A stretch of DNA of 64,000 nucleotides from Scatosoma sp045632265 (GTDB lineage Bacteria; Bacillota; Clostridia; Christensenellales; Borkfalkiaceae). The stretch covers positions 1 through 64,000 of the forward strand of contig JAZQWG010000030.1 in NCBI GenBank assembly GCA_045632265.1. The letters run 5' to 3'. The notes beneath the pieces were generated by a model. The model ran no database searches, was not told where the DNA came from, and saw nothing but the letters and a program-made list of their open reading frames with translations. Below are positions 50,416-60,772 of this stretch, piece by piece. The translations under genes and the position numbers were made by a program. How positions within the stretch are numbered: the stretch's first letter is position 1; the number at the start of each line of letters is the position of its first letter.

Positions 50416-51927
50416 TTACAAAATTTCCAACGTCTTTTTGAACGCTCTCTTAAATTCGGGGTTCGCCGCCGTCGCATCGCGAATTTCAAGCGCTGCATCG
50501 CCGTTTACTTCCGTCTTCATGATAACCGAATCGCCCAACACGTCGCAGTTCAAGCCCGTGACAACGCCACAATGCGATCTATCCAAACTTTCCGCAATAC
50601 GCAAAAGTACGCCAAGCTTCTTCACGGCATCAAGGTCTTCTTCCGTCACAAGGTCTTTGTATTTCATCCATTCTACAAGGGGCACTTCTTCACGGTTATG
50701 GCAACCTGCAACGAACGCCGCAAGCACGATTTCTCTATGCGACGCGCCGTAAATAGACGATTGCAAAATGGTGTACCAGCTGTGACGAGCGTGTTGATAA
50801 TATTTCAATCTTTCCCCGCAATCGTGCAAACTTGCCGCAATTTTCAATACTTTCAAGTATTGACGAGAGAATTTATGCAATACGCGAAGTTGTTTGAAAA
50901 GCTGTACGGAAAGCTGCATAACGTGTTCTACGTGCTTTTCGTCACATTCGTAATATTTCACAAGCGTTTCCAAGCTGTAGCCAAGCACGTCGGAAATAGG
51001 TTTTTCCATCGTGATAGGCATTGCTTGGTTGAGCATAAGCCCTTCGCGAAGTCCGCAACCGGAAATTGCAAATTCTTGTACGTTCATGTAATCGATAAAC
51101 GATTTTACGATAGCCATTGCCGCAGGCATAATGTCCGCACGCTTGGGCGAAAGCCCTTTAATCTTCTTACGCTTGTCCACGTCTAACACACGAAGCATGT
51201 CGTAAATGGACGTAAAGTCTTCCGTCGGCAAACGGAAATTGTGCGGCGTATCCAAAGGATATTTTCTAACGAGTTTGGTAATCTTGAACAAGTTTCTAAA
51301 CGAACCGCCCACGCCGATTACTTGCGTTTCGGGATCGACTTCCGCAAGCCAAGGCAACTTTTTAAGTTGTTCGGTGAAGAATTCTTCTACGTGACGAGCC
51401 GCTTCTTCAGGGGTTGCATCGTTTGCAAACAAATCGGTGAGTGTCACCGCACCGAAAGGCAAGTTTGCATAATTAAGCAAGTTTCTTCTATTGTAATAAA
51501 TAATCTTCGTGCTGCCCCCGCCGATTTCCAAAATCAAGCCCTTGGGCGCTTCCATCGAGTTGATAACCCCACGATATACGAGCACCGCTTCTTCCTCTTC
51601 GGAAAGAACACGGATAGTGATGTTGCACGAAACTTGGATTTCGTCCAAGAACGAGCGTTGGTTTTTCGCGCGTCTAACCGCCGCCGTACCAACTGCAATA
51701 ATACGGTCCACCTTTCTTGCGTCGCAAAGCCTTTTGAACATCTTAAGCGTACGAATCGTTTCTGCGATACGTTGCGGTTTCAAAAAGCCGTCTCTGTCCA
51801 TGTCTTGACCAAGACGAACGCTTTCTTTTAATTCGTCTACGACAACGTAATGCCCGTCCGTGAACATGTCCACGATGACGAGTCTTGCCGTATTCGAACC
51901 CAAATCAATAATGCCTACTTTCTCCAC
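50416..51927 (-). CDS. ppx: Exopolyphosphatase / guanosine pentaphosphatase family (Ppx/GppA)
   Basis: A 503-residue protein. The N-terminal ASKHA domain is seen in VGIIDLGSNTARLVIVDM and LILEIGGGSTKIIYYNRR, and the C-terminal ~200 residues form an HD-type domain (SLHDCGERLKYYQHARHSWY, then HREIVLAAFVAGCHNR). Such proteins remove phosphate from polyphosphate or pppGpp. It is preceded by about 290 bases in which I see no gene. Start at 51927 with a G-poor ribosome site. Confidence 0.9.
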   Translation of the reverse strand: MEKVGIIDLGSNTARLVIVDMFTDGHYVVVDELKESVRLGQDMDRDGFLKPQRIAETIRTLKMFKRLCDARKVDRIIAVGTAAVRRAKNQRSFLDEIQVSCNITIRVLSEEEEAVLVYRGVINSMEAPKGLILEIGGGSTKIIYYNRRNLLNYANLPFGAVTLTDLFANDATPEEAARHVEEFFTEQLKKLPWLAEVDPETQVIGVGGSFRNLFKITKLVRKYPLDTPHNFRLPTEDFTSIYDMLRVLDVDKRKKIKGLSPKRADIMPAAMAIVKSFIDYMNVQEFAISGCGLREGLMLNQAMPITMEKPISDVLGYSLETLVKYYECDEKHVEHVMQLSVQLFKQLRVLHKFSRQYLKVLKIAASLHDCGERLKYYQHARHSWYTILQSSIYGASHREIVLAAFVAGCHNREEVPLVEWMKYKDLVTEEDLDAVKKLGVLLRIAESLDRSHCGVVTGLNCDVLGDSVIMKTEVNGDAALEIRDATAANPEFKRAFKKTLEIL

Positions 51928-52217
51928 TTTTTTACCTCACAAAAATGCTATGTCCTAAACAAGGACTTTGTGTTTTTTTCTTTTCTCCGTATGAAAAGCG
52001 TGCTTGTAAACAATCGTTTACATTACGCCCCATTTTCCACTTTCCCATAGTTTACCATACAAATGCAAATTTGTAAATAGTCTTTTCCGATTTTTTTTGA
52101 CTTTTTTCCAAATTTTTTCGTTTTTTACAAAAAGTAGTCATTTTTTTGTACGATTTGCCATACAATTTTCACAAAAATAAGCGATTGCCCTCTTGCAACC
52201 GCTTTCTTGTTCTCTTC
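51928..52217. other. Intergenic region, nothing recognised
   Basis: T-rich sequence with no supported ORF; it holds the ppx leader at one side and the end of a TSUP gene at the other. Confidence 0.4.
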
Positions 52218-52592
52218 TCACCCCTTTTTCTTTCCTTTTATCTCTCGATAAAAGCTGACGATTCCCAGCCCCACCAAAAACACGCCGAACGCTTTCGTCA
52301 AAATCGCCGAAGGCAATAGCGCCGCCACGCTCACGCCGATAAGCGAGAAAAGAAAAGCGGGGCAAATTATCCAAAATATTCCGTCCGTTTTGAGAAGATT
52401 ATTGTCCGAGTGCATTTTCAATGCACCTACACTCATGGGCAAAAAGGCAAACAGGTTTGCCGATTGTGCAATTTTTTGTTCCACGCCCCCTATAATGATG
52501 AGAAGCGGGATAGTGAGCGTACCGCCGCCCATGCCCATTCCCGCGGGAATCCCGCCTATAAAACCAAGCAAAATATATAGATAAAAAGACAT
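52218..52592 (-). CDS. Half-size TSUP (TauE/SafE) transporter, part 2
   Basis: A 124-residue membrane protein with four helices: the glycine-rich GFIGGIPAGMGMGGGTLTIP near the N-terminus matches one half of TauE/SafE-type permeases, which export sulfite or other small organic sulfur anions. Full-length members have about 250 residues made of two such halves. The second half is encoded separately upstream (52754-53119). I put the start at 52592 since the preceding region is a hairpin repeat; the ribosome site is poor. Confidence 0.75.
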   Translation of the reverse strand: MSFYLYILLGFIGGIPAGMGMGGGTLTIPLLIIIGGVEQKIAQSANLFAFLPMSVGALKMHSDNNLLKTDGIFWIICPAFLFSLIGVSVAALLPSAILTKAFGVFLVGLGIVSFYREIKGKKKG

Positions 52593-52601
52593 AAGTAAAA
52601 G

Positions 52602-52700
52602 GTGATTTGACGGCGTTGCCGTCGTGATTTGCCCTTGGCGTGATTTGGCTTCGCCGTGATTTGCAAAACTTTGTTTTGCGTTGTGGGAATTATCCCCTAA
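52602..52700. repeat. Array of four GTGATTT-hairpin units
   Basis: Four copies of GTGATTT are each followed by a short stem-loop with different sequence: GACGGC-GTT-GCCGTC, GCC-CTT-GGC, GGC-TTC-GCC and GCAAAAC-TTT-GTTTTGC; then GTGGGAATTATCCC. The unit word is constant while the stems vary yet stay self-complementary. It stands between the two half-transporter genes. Confidence 0.75.
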
Positions 52701-52753
52701 CGTATTATCACGAAAAGACAAGAATCAAGCAAGTGAAAACCATGCTTTGTTCT

Positions 52754-53119
52754 TCAGCGAAAGAATAAAAACGCCCCCGCCACCACTTGCAAAATGGCAA
52801 AGGTGTAGTTCACGGCTTTTTCGGGCAATTTTTTCAGCAACTTTGCCCCTAAAAATCCACCGAAAGTGACGCCGATTGCCGTGGGGATTAGCACGGATAA
52901 CTGGTAAATTCCACGAAGAAAATAGAGAAAAACGGAAAAGATGGACACGGGAAAAATCACTAAAATTGCGGTGGCGTGCGCCACTTTGTCCTTGTAGCCG
53001 TTTCCCTTCAAAAGGGGTACGGCAAGCATGCCCCCGCCGCCGCCAAATAACCCGTTGGCAAGCCCCACCGCCGCCCCGCACGTGATTTGCTTGCTCTTTT
53101 GCAATATTCTTTCGTCCAT
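52754..53119 (-). CDS. Half-size TSUP (TauE/SafE) transporter, part 1
   Basis: A 121-residue protein with about four helices. It contains CGAAVGLANGLFGGGGGMLA, the first TSUP half signature, and ends LPEKAVNYTFAILQVVAGAF. Together with the following 124-residue protein it would make a complete permease, so the two probably form a heterodimer. The genes are about 160 bases apart, separated by the hairpin array, which is unusual for an obligate pair. Confidence 0.78.
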   Translation of the reverse strand: MDERILQKSKQITCGAAVGLANGLFGGGGGMLAVPLLKGNGYKDKVAHATAILVIFPVSIFSVFLYFLRGIYQLSVLIPTAIGVTFGGFLGAKLLKKLPEKAVNYTFAILQVVAGAFLFFR

Positions 53120-53342
53120 TTCTCACCTATCCTTTGGATAACTTTTCCAAAAACACTTCCCTTCTATCCATATTTTGCGTAATTTTTTGCATTTTATCAA
53201 ACTTTTTCCCGCTTTTTACACGAGAAACGCTTGCTTATAAATCGATTTTGTATTAAAATAATATAGCATGGGTGTTTGAACACTTGAAAGCGTGTTTCGC
53301 CCTATCTCAAAATTGCAAAAAACAAAACCAAAAGGTGGTTGT

Positions 53343-56300
53343 ATGAAAGGAAACGAAATAACCAGCAAGAAGAAATTTCTTGCACTGCTCTTGTCTCTCT
53401 TGATGGCATCTTCCGTAGCTACGGTATTTGCATCTTGCGACAAAACGGACGACGAAACGGCTGACACCGAAACGGAAGAAACGACGGATACTGAACCCGA
53501 AGAAGACACCGAAGAAGTCGTCAATGAAAAAGACCTTATTACGAACAGCTTGTTCAACTCCGCTTCTTACGATGCGACGAAGCCTATCGTGACGAGCGTT
53601 AGCGGTTGGACGAGATCGACCAACTCCGTATCGAGCGGTACTGCTCCCTCCTCGGAAGCGGCAAGCGGCGTCATCGACGTATCTACCGAAAAATGGAAGG
53701 ATTTGACGACGTCGGGCATCGACGTTGATCCCGCTACGTTGACGGAAGAACAAGCGAAGGAAAAATGGTCGTCCATGACCACGAAAGACAAGCTTGAATA
53801 TTACGAAGCGTGGAAGGCAAACGATGCAAACGACGATCGCAGCCTTTCCGACCTTGAATTCTACGAATCGTTCAACATCGACGTTGACGACTTGCCTTTC
53901 ATTGAAGATAAGGACGGCAACAAGACGGCTATCGCTAACCCTGGCGCACGCACGGGTTCGACGGACAACAACGTCTTGATGATCCACAACGAAAAGCAAA
54001 CGGATACGTATATCGGTACGGCGCAAAAGTTCACGTCCACGTCCACCGTTACGGTGAAGATGGGCGAAACGGCGAAGTTCTCCGTTTGGGTAAAGACGAG
54101 CAACTTGCTTGGCTCTTCCGCAAACAACGAAGAAGATACGACCGCGTACAACAAGGGCGCGTATATCCAAATCAACCACAGCGTTGGTAGCAAGTCGCTT
54201 GACGCTCTTGAAATTAAGAACATCAACTCCGACGAATGGGTAGAATACAGCTTCGTGCTTTGCGGCTCGTCCTTTGCGGACTCCACCTTCTCGATTGTGC
54301 TTGGTCTTGGTCAAAGCGGTGGTACGAACAAGGAAGAATACGTAAACGGTTATGCTTTCTTCGACGATATCACTTGTGAAGTTTCGTCCGATGCGGCTGA
54401 ACTTGCCGATTACACGACGTTCACCTTTGAAAACAACAAAGAAGAAAAGACGATTGCGGCAAACAAGACGGCAAACAAGAAATTCGCGCTTGACTTCTCG
54501 GACGTTGGTAACGGCTTTAGCGCATACGACGTAAGCGGCTTGACCGCTTCGGCTACCACCGAAAAGAACACGTCGGGCGTTGAATACAGCACGGTTGACG
54601 GCGTTGGTACGCTTGTTCCTGCTTTGACCGCTCCCCTTGACACGAACAGCGACTTGAAGCAATTCTACAACCTTGCAGACCTTGCAAACGGCGATGCTAC
54701 GCAAAAGGCAGTTTACAACAACTACTTTGCTGACGACGATTTCCTTGGCAATGCGAACGCATTCCTCTTCCTTTCCAAGAAAGGCGCAGCTTACAAGGCT
54801 GAAAAGGAAATCACGATTGCAGGTAAAGCTGACGAAACGGTTTACTCGGCGCTTTCCTTCTACGTGAAGACGTCGGAAATGAACTCGTTCACGGGCGCAG
54901 GCGTTAAGCTTGAATTTGAAAACGACGAATACGCTTCCACGCAAGAAATTGCAAAACTTGACACGACGGTTGTCGTTGATGAAGAATCGAACACCGACGG
55001 TTGGCAACGCGTAGTATTCTTCTTTGAAAACAAGACGGGCGCAGACCAAAACGCAACGCTTACCCTTTCGTTCGGCCCCACCACCGGTTTGGTGACGGCA
55101 ACGAAGGACACCTTCCATGAAGGTTTTGCAGCGTTCGCTAAATTTGAATCGAAGACGCTTGACAAAGCTGAATACAGCTGCGCAGCAAGCGGTTCTTACT
55201 CGAAGATTGTAAAGATTGAAGTTCCTGAAAATGAAACGCAAGTAGACAGCGGCTTCGACGCAGCTGGTTCGTTGCAACAAGCAAGCATCAAAGACGGCTT
55301 TGCTAAAACGCAAAACTACACGGGCGTTTACAGCGACAGCGCGTTCGTTGGCGGCGGCAGCAACCTTAAAGCAAACGAATTGAAGACGGCTGGTCTTCTC
55401 AACAAGCAATACGCTGACACGGACAACTACAAGGATATCCTCACCGCCATCGGTGGCACGGGCGCAACGTGGGACAGCCTTATCGGCAAAGACGTCACGC
55501 AACCCCTTGTAATTTACAACGCAGAAGAAAGCACGAAATCGTACGGTTTCATCGGCGCAAGCTCCACCATTTCGGCAAGCGCATACGCAACGATTTCCAT
55601 GCGCGTTAAGGTATCCGCAGGCGCAACCGCGCACGTATATCTTATCGATATGAGCGACGATAACTACAACAACACCCTTTCTATCGGCAACAAGGTTATC
55701 TACTGGTACGACAAAGACGGCAACGTTTGTGCAAAAGACCCCACCGATACGAAACACTTCAACGCAAAATCGGACGTAGCGTTCAAGCTTCAAAAGAACG
55801 GCCTTTACAAGGTCAACCCCAACTGGAGCGGCGCGGCTGGCGTAGATACGGAAGCATACTTTGCAAACCTTTCGGCGTACAAGTACGACGAAGACAGCAA
55901 GAACCTTATGCTTGACGATTTAGCTACCGATTACGAATACAACGAAAACTGGCGCCACGACGGCAACGACAGAATCGCCTTCTACAGCTATGACGCAGCA
56001 ACCAAATCGGCTTATGCGTACTCCAACAACACGACGAAGGTTTACGATTTCTCGACTGTAAGCGCACTCACCCCTAGATACGCAGCTCAAGCAGAAAAAG
56101 AACTTCACATTGCAGTTGATAACACCGACGGCAACAACGGCGACTGGGTGACCGTAACCTTCTACGTTCACGCAGGCGAAAACGCAAAGAGCTACCGTTT
56201 GGAAATTTGGAACGGCGCACGCGCAGGCGAAACGATTGCGGCTGGCTCGTACGTAATGTTCGATTCTTGGAAGCCCGAAACGCTTAACTCCACCACTTGG

Positions 56301-56750
56301 GAAACGATGCTTAAAGAAAACGGCTACGACAAAAACGTAGACAGCAGCGACAAGTGGATGAAGAGCGTATTCTCCTTCTACGACACGGCGAAGTTCTTCC
56401 GCTATGACGAAACGATTGACGAAGCAGGCATCGGCGACTACTACGAATCTTACGACTCGACGACTTACACCGAAGCGGTTGTATATCTTGAAAGCGACGA
56501 TTTGTACACCATCTTCGCTGACTACTCGCCTTTGGAAACGGCTGTAAGCAAAGACGCCGTTGAAGAAGAAACGGAAGAAGAAGAGGAAGAAGAAACGGAA
56601 AACGAAACGAACGCTTGGCTTCTTGCAAGCTCAATTGCGATTGCGGCAGTTCTCCTTCTCACGATTGCAAGCCTTATCATCCGCAAGGTTGTAAGCGCTA
56701 ACCGCAGAAAGCGTGGTATCTATCCCGAAAAGGATAAGAAATCGAAAAAG
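53343..56750 (+). CDS. Large surface lipoprotein with C-terminal membrane anchor
   Basis: A 1136-residue extracytoplasmic protein of unknown function. The signal KFLALLLSLLMASSVATVFA ends with ASC, a probable lipobox; a strongly acidic Thr/Glu-rich linker of about 35 residues follows. Three to four beta-sandwich-like regions follow, with recurring phrases such as YVKTSEMNSFTGAGVKLEFE, KFSVWVKTSNL and TISMRVKVSAGATAHVYLID, suggesting repeated carbohydrate-binding-like modules. The C-terminus has a second acidic run, one membrane helix (WLLASSIAIAAVLLLTIASL) and a basic tail. AAAGGTGG precedes ATG 53343. Codon choice is even and strongly biased (AAG, GAA, ACG), suggesting high expression. Both ends are predicted to be membrane-linked. 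Confidence 0.78.
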
Positions 56751-56771
56751 TAATTGATGCGTAAAGCATAA

Positions 56772-56812
56772 AACACCGCCTCGGCAGCATTGCCGAGGCG
56801 GTGTTATTTTTT
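56772..56812 (+). terminator. Strong terminator after the surface lipoprotein gene
   Basis: AACACCGCCTCGGCA and its exact complement flank GCAT, followed by ATTTTTT. Confidence 0.93.
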
Positions 56813-56859
56813 CTATATATAATATGGAAGCAAAAAACGCCGCCAAATGAAATAAAACA

Positions 56860-56882
56860 AGGGGCGAGCATCGCTCGCCCCT
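56860..56882 (-). terminator. Terminator after the rRNA methyltransferase gene
   Basis: AGGGGCGAGC-GAT-GCTCGCCCCT on the minus strand, followed by TGTTTTATTTC. Confidence 0.85.
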
Positions 56883-56935
56883 ATTCTATTTACAAATCTC
56901 TTAAAAACGTTGATAAATTGCAAACGCAGCTAAAT

Positions 56936-58240
56936 TCACCCTAATCGTCTTAACCCTTTGGGCAAATGGTTTTTCACCACGCCGTTTACCACTTTGCCAA
57001 GCGCAAGTGGATAACCTTCTACGCAAACTACGCACCAACCGTTTGGCGCATTTGCTTCTATCGTTTCCCCACGCATGTATTTATCCAAGCGCAAATCCTC
57101 TTGCGACAAATCCACTACGTTTTTGCACTCCGATTTTTTCACGCAAGTTGCCAAAGCGTGAGAGGGCTCGAAACGCCCGTTTTTCACTTCGCCAAGTCGC
57201 ACGCCCACACGAAGCACTTGCAAGCCACGCCAGTCAAATACCCCCTCTGGTAAGGCGTACAACACGCCGTTTACTTCGTGCAAGTTTTGAGCAAACGGGG
57301 CAAAGAAAAATCCTTTCTCAAAATCCTTGTACACCTTCGCAGTGGCGGAAGAAACGCTCGATTTCATCTCTCTAATCGTCACGCTTTCGCACTCGTCTTC
57401 GCGCGAAAATAAGGCAACGAAATGCCCTTCGCCCTTTATCTTATGCGGATACAATTTCTCTTGTTTTACAAGGCGCATAAACGGGTGCGCTTCCAAATAC
57501 GCTTGCACCTGCCCTTCGTCTTCTTCGTAGGCAAACGTACAAGTGGAATACACCAGCTTGCCACCCGCTTTCAACATCTTCGTTGCCGAATCTAAAATTC
57601 GGCTTTGTCTACGCGCGCAAAGCGCCACGTTTTCTTCACTCCACTCCGCAAGCGCTTCGTCCGCATTTTTACGGAACATACCTTCCCCCGAGCAAGGTGC
57701 GTCGACGAGAATTTTATCAAAATATCCCACGAACTTTTCCGCCAACTTTTCGGGCGTTTCACACGTGACGATTGCGTTTTTTATCCCCAGTCTTTCCACG
57801 TTTTGAAGAAGAATTTTCGCTCTGCTTTCCACGGGCTCGTTAAGCACAATTAAGCCCTTGCCTTGCATTTTGCAAGCAAGCTGCGTGCCTTTACCGCCGG
57901 GGGCGGAACACAAATCAAGCACCCTTTCCCCCGCCTTAACTTCCAAAAGAGGCGCGGCGGACATGGCGGATGGCTCTTGCGAATAGAACACGCCCGCAGC
58001 GTGAAAAGGCGAAAAACCAAGTTTTTCCAAATCGGTGTAAAAACCGTTTTCTTCCCACGCAATTTGCTCTCCCAAGAAGGGCAAAAGTGCTTGCAATTCT
58101 TCTCTTTCCCCTTTAAGCGGGTTCAATCGCACGCCCTTATACGGCTTGTTTTCATACGTGGCAAAAAATGCTTCCCACTCGTTTTGGGGAAGCTGTTTTT
58201 GCATTTTTTCGATGAATTTTTGGGGAAGGGAATAACTCAA
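56936..58240 (-). CDS. RsmF-like rRNA (cytosine-C5) methyltransferase
   Basis: A 434-residue NOL1/NOP2/Sun-family enzyme. S-adenosylmethionine binding is seen in VLDLCSAPGGKGTQLA, and the two catalytic cysteines in DAPCSGEGMFRK and YSTCTFAYEEDEGQ. A C-terminal PUA-like region (about 290-434) is present, as in the RsmF/YebU group that methylates 16S rRNA. It starts 2 bases after the exonuclease stop in the same direction, so the two are co-transcribed. Confidence 0.92.
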   Translation of the reverse strand: MSYSLPQKFIEKMQKQLPQNEWEAFFATYENKPYKGVRLNPLKGEREELQALLPFLGEQIAWEENGFYTDLEKLGFSPFHAAGVFYSQEPSAMSAAPLLEVKAGERVLDLCSAPGGKGTQLACKMQGKGLIVLNEPVESRAKILLQNVERLGIKNAIVTCETPEKLAEKFVGYFDKILVDAPCSGEGMFRKNADEALAEWSEENVALCARRQSRILDSATKMLKAGGKLVYSTCTFAYEEDEGQVQAYLEAHPFMRLVKQEKLYPHKIKGEGHFVALFSREDECESVTIREMKSSVSSATAKVYKDFEKGFFFAPFAQNLHEVNGVLYALPEGVFDWRGLQVLRVGVRLGEVKNGRFEPSHALATCVKKSECKNVVDLSQEDLRLDKYMRGETIEANAPNGWCVVCVEGYPLALGKVVNGVVKNHLPKGLRRLG

Positions 58241-58242
58241 AA

Positions 58243-59199
58243 TTAAACTCCTAAATATTGTGCAAAACTTTCGGGGGTGTAGATAGGCGTGTTTCTATCT
58301 TGCACCGATTTTTTGCGGGGACAATTTTCCGTTTCAAAGCATACGTACAAATCGCATTCTTCCGCGCGGTAAGTGATTCTCGCTGCGTTGTCAAAAGCGG
58401 CTTTCAAAAGCTTTTTCGCAAGCGCCGTTTGCAATTCTAATGCGTGCGAGAAACAAATGGTTTTGTCTTTCAGCTTGCCGTCTTTTGCTCTTTTTCTCTT
58501 TTCTTTATCGGCAAAAATATGGAATTGCGCGCGGGCGCGTTCCCTTTCTTCTTTCGCCTTTTCACGAGCCGCCTTGTATTCTTCCAAAGCCACCGACGTC
58601 GTTTGCGTGATTTCGTAATTTTCTATCTTGCCCGTTTTTACTTGATATTTTTTAAGCAAGCCTTGCAAAGAACAATTTTCCGCCTTGCAAAGCGCCGCCG
58701 CCACTTTCATCGTTGCGTACGCATCGTCCACCGCACGGTGAGGCGTGAACTCTACACCCAAGCGTTCGGCAATCGCGCCCAGCCCGTATTGACGGGAAAA
58801 ATCGCCTACGACGTTCATGTACAAAAACTGCGTATCGGCAAACTGGAAAGCAAAGGAAGGCAAGGAAAAACGGTGGCTTTCCAAGTTCAGGTATTTCACG
58901 TCGTTTTGTACGGCGTGCCCTACCACCAACGTATCCTTGTCTTGCAAAAGATTGTAGATTTTATCCGCTTGCGCTTTGAAGGTGGGATATTTCTTAAAAT
59001 CTTCGTACTTGTAGGGAAGAACTATCCCTTGCGAGCCCTTTCTATCGGTGAGATGAAAGCCGCCTTGTGGATTGATAAGAATATCTTCCTTTTCGAGTAT
59101 ATTAAATTGTTCGTCCGTCAAACAATACCCAAACGCGCAAATTTTGGCTACGTTTTTGAAAACGCCTGCGCATTCGATATCGAAAAATAAGTATCTCAT
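58243..59199 (-). CDS. DEDD (DnaQ-like) 3'-5' exonuclease
   Basis: A 318-residue protein. The exonuclease motifs are MRYLFFDIECAG (DxE), VVGHAVQNDVKYL (Exo II) and TPHRAVDDAYATMKVA (Exo III, HxxxD). The region after about residue 200 is a charged helix (REKAKEERERARAQFHIFAD) followed by a small fold with KTICFSHALEL and YVCFETENC, which may be a BRCT-like module. The role is likely in DNA repair or RNA trimming. No ribosome site stronger than average is visible. Confidence 0.85.
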   Translation of the reverse strand: MRYLFFDIECAGVFKNVAKICAFGYCLTDEQFNILEKEDILINPQGGFHLTDRKGSQGIVLPYKYEDFKKYPTFKAQADKIYNLLQDKDTLVVGHAVQNDVKYLNLESHRFSLPSFAFQFADTQFLYMNVVGDFSRQYGLGAIAERLGVEFTPHRAVDDAYATMKVAAALCKAENCSLQGLLKKYQVKTGKIENYEITQTTSVALEEYKAAREKAKEERERARAQFHIFADKEKRKRAKDGKLKDKTICFSHALELQTALAKKLLKAAFDNAARITYRAEECDLYVCFETENCPRKKSVQDRNTPIYTPESFAQYLGV

Positions 59200-59218
59200 A
59201 AATCCCTTTTACAGTATT

Positions 59219-59243
59219 AGGGAACGGCGTTTTGCCGTTCCCT
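59219..59243. terminator. Hairpin between serS and the exonuclease gene
   Basis: AGGGAACGGC-GTTTT-GCCGTTCCCT, with TTATTTTTT on the plus side. On the minus side the T-run is weak. Confidence 0.75.
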
Positions 59244-59250
59244 TTATTTT

Positions 59251-60540
59251 TTATTTCGTGGGGTTAATCACGCTCTTGCCGCCCATGTAAGGACGAAGCG
59301 CTTCGGGAATCGTCACGCTACCGTCCGCTTGCAAGTGGTTTTCCACAAATGCAATCAACATACGGGGAGGCGCAACTACCGTGTTGTTAAGCGTGTGCGC
59401 AAGCTTCACTTTGCCGTCGCTGTCCTTATAACGGATTGCCAAACGACGAGCTTGCGCATCCGTCAAGTTGGAGCAAGAACCAACTTCAAAGAATTTTTGT
59501 TGTCTAGGGCTCCACGCTTCTACGTCACAGCTCTTGTATTTCAAGTCCGCCAAGTCACCCGAGCAGCAACCAAGTTGTCTTACGGGGATATCGAGCGAAC
59601 GGAAAAGTTCCACCGTGTACCACCAAAGTTTTTCATACCACTCGTCACTTTCTTCGGGACGGCAAACAACGATCATTTCTTGTTTTTCAAATTGATGAAT
59701 ACGATAAATACCGCGTTCTTCAATGCCGTGCGCGCCCTTTTCCTTTCTAAAGCAAGGGGAATAGCTGGTCATCGTCAAAGGAAGTTTTGCCCCGTCGATG
59801 ATTTGTCCCATAAATCTACCGATCATCGAGTGTTCGGACGTACCGATAAGATACAAATCTTCCCCTTCGATTTTATACATCATGTTTTCCATTTCGTCAG
59901 AGCTCATTACGCCCGAAACGACGTCGCCGTGAATCATATAGGGCGGGATAACGTAGGTAAAGCCCTTGTCAATCATGAAATCACGAGCGTACGAAAGCAC
60001 AGCCGAGTGCAAACGAGCGATGTCGCCCGTCAAATAATAGAAGCCTTGACCGGACGTACGGCGAGCCGAGTCAACGTCGATGCCGTCCAACTTTTCCAAA
60101 ATATCAAGGTGATAAGGAATTTCAAAATCGGGCGTGAACGCTTCGCCAAAACGTTTCAATTCTACGTTTTCGCTGTCGTCCTTACCTACGGGCACGTCGT
60201 CAGCGATGATGTTGGGAATAGCCATCATCACTTTTTTAAGCGCTGCTTCCACTTCTTCATTTTCCGTTTCGATAGCGGCAAGTCTATCAGCGTCCGCTTT
60301 AACTTGCGCCTTTACTTTTTCCGCTTCTTCTCTTTGTCCCGCTTTCATAAATGCGCCCACTTGCTTGGAAAGGGTGTTTCTTGCCGCACGAAGGGCATCG
60401 CCTTCCGCAATCAATGCGCGACGACGAGCATCAAGCGCAAGCGCTTCGTCCACAAGCGGAAGCTTGTGGTCTTGAAATTTCTTTTGGATATTTGCTTTCA
60501 CCAATTCGGGATTGCTTCTAATGAGATTGATATCAATCAT
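59251..60540 (-). CDS. serS: Seryl-tRNA synthetase
   Basis: A 429-residue class II synthetase. The N-terminal coiled coil (about residues 25-105) contacts the long arm of tRNA-Ser; motif 2 is SPCFRKEKGAHGIEERGIYR and motif 3 LNNTVVAPPRMLIAFVENH. GAGGTGTCGT stands before ATG 60540 (MIDINLIRSNPELVKANIQK). It is a single gene divergent from the P-type ATPase gene. No T-box leader is visible in the ~200 bases upstream. Confidence 0.96.
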   Translation of the reverse strand: MIDINLIRSNPELVKANIQKKFQDHKLPLVDEALALDARRRALIAEGDALRAARNTLSKQVGAFMKAGQREEAEKVKAQVKADADRLAAIETENEEVEAALKKVMMAIPNIIADDVPVGKDDSENVELKRFGEAFTPDFEIPYHLDILEKLDGIDVDSARRTSGQGFYYLTGDIARLHSAVLSYARDFMIDKGFTYVIPPYMIHGDVVSGVMSSDEMENMMYKIEGEDLYLIGTSEHSMIGRFMGQIIDGAKLPLTMTSYSPCFRKEKGAHGIEERGIYRIHQFEKQEMIVVCRPEESDEWYEKLWWYTVELFRSLDIPVRQLGCCSGDLADLKYKSCDVEAWSPRQQKFFEVGSCSNLTDAQARRLAIRYKDSDGKVKLAHTLNNTVVAPPRMLIAFVENHLQADGSVTIPEALRPYMGGKSVINPTK

Positions 60541-60712
60541 ACGACACCTCGTTTCGTGTTTTGAACTTCCTATTCTCTTCGCCCTATACGCGTGGGCGAG
60601 TATGCAAGTCAAAGACTTGCAAATCATAACAATATTATACAACTTTTTTGTCGTAATTGCAATTAAAAGGCGTCTATCCACATCAAATTCCCGTAAAATT
60701 TCCCGAAAAAAC

Positions 60713-60741
60713 TTGTCTTTTTACCATACGTGTGCTATAAT
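60713..60741 (+). promoter_or_regulatory. Promoter of the P-type ATPase gene
   Basis: TTGTCT (60713-60718) and TATAAT (60736-60741), spacer 17, with an extended TG before the -10 box. Confidence 0.8.
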
Positions 60742-60772
60742 AGAAACACTATACTGCATAATGGAGAAATTT

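Noticed and set aside
52602..52700. GTGATTT array as a CRISPR
   Set aside because: Repeat word of about 7 bases, spacers of 9-17 bases that are palindromic, and no cas genes.
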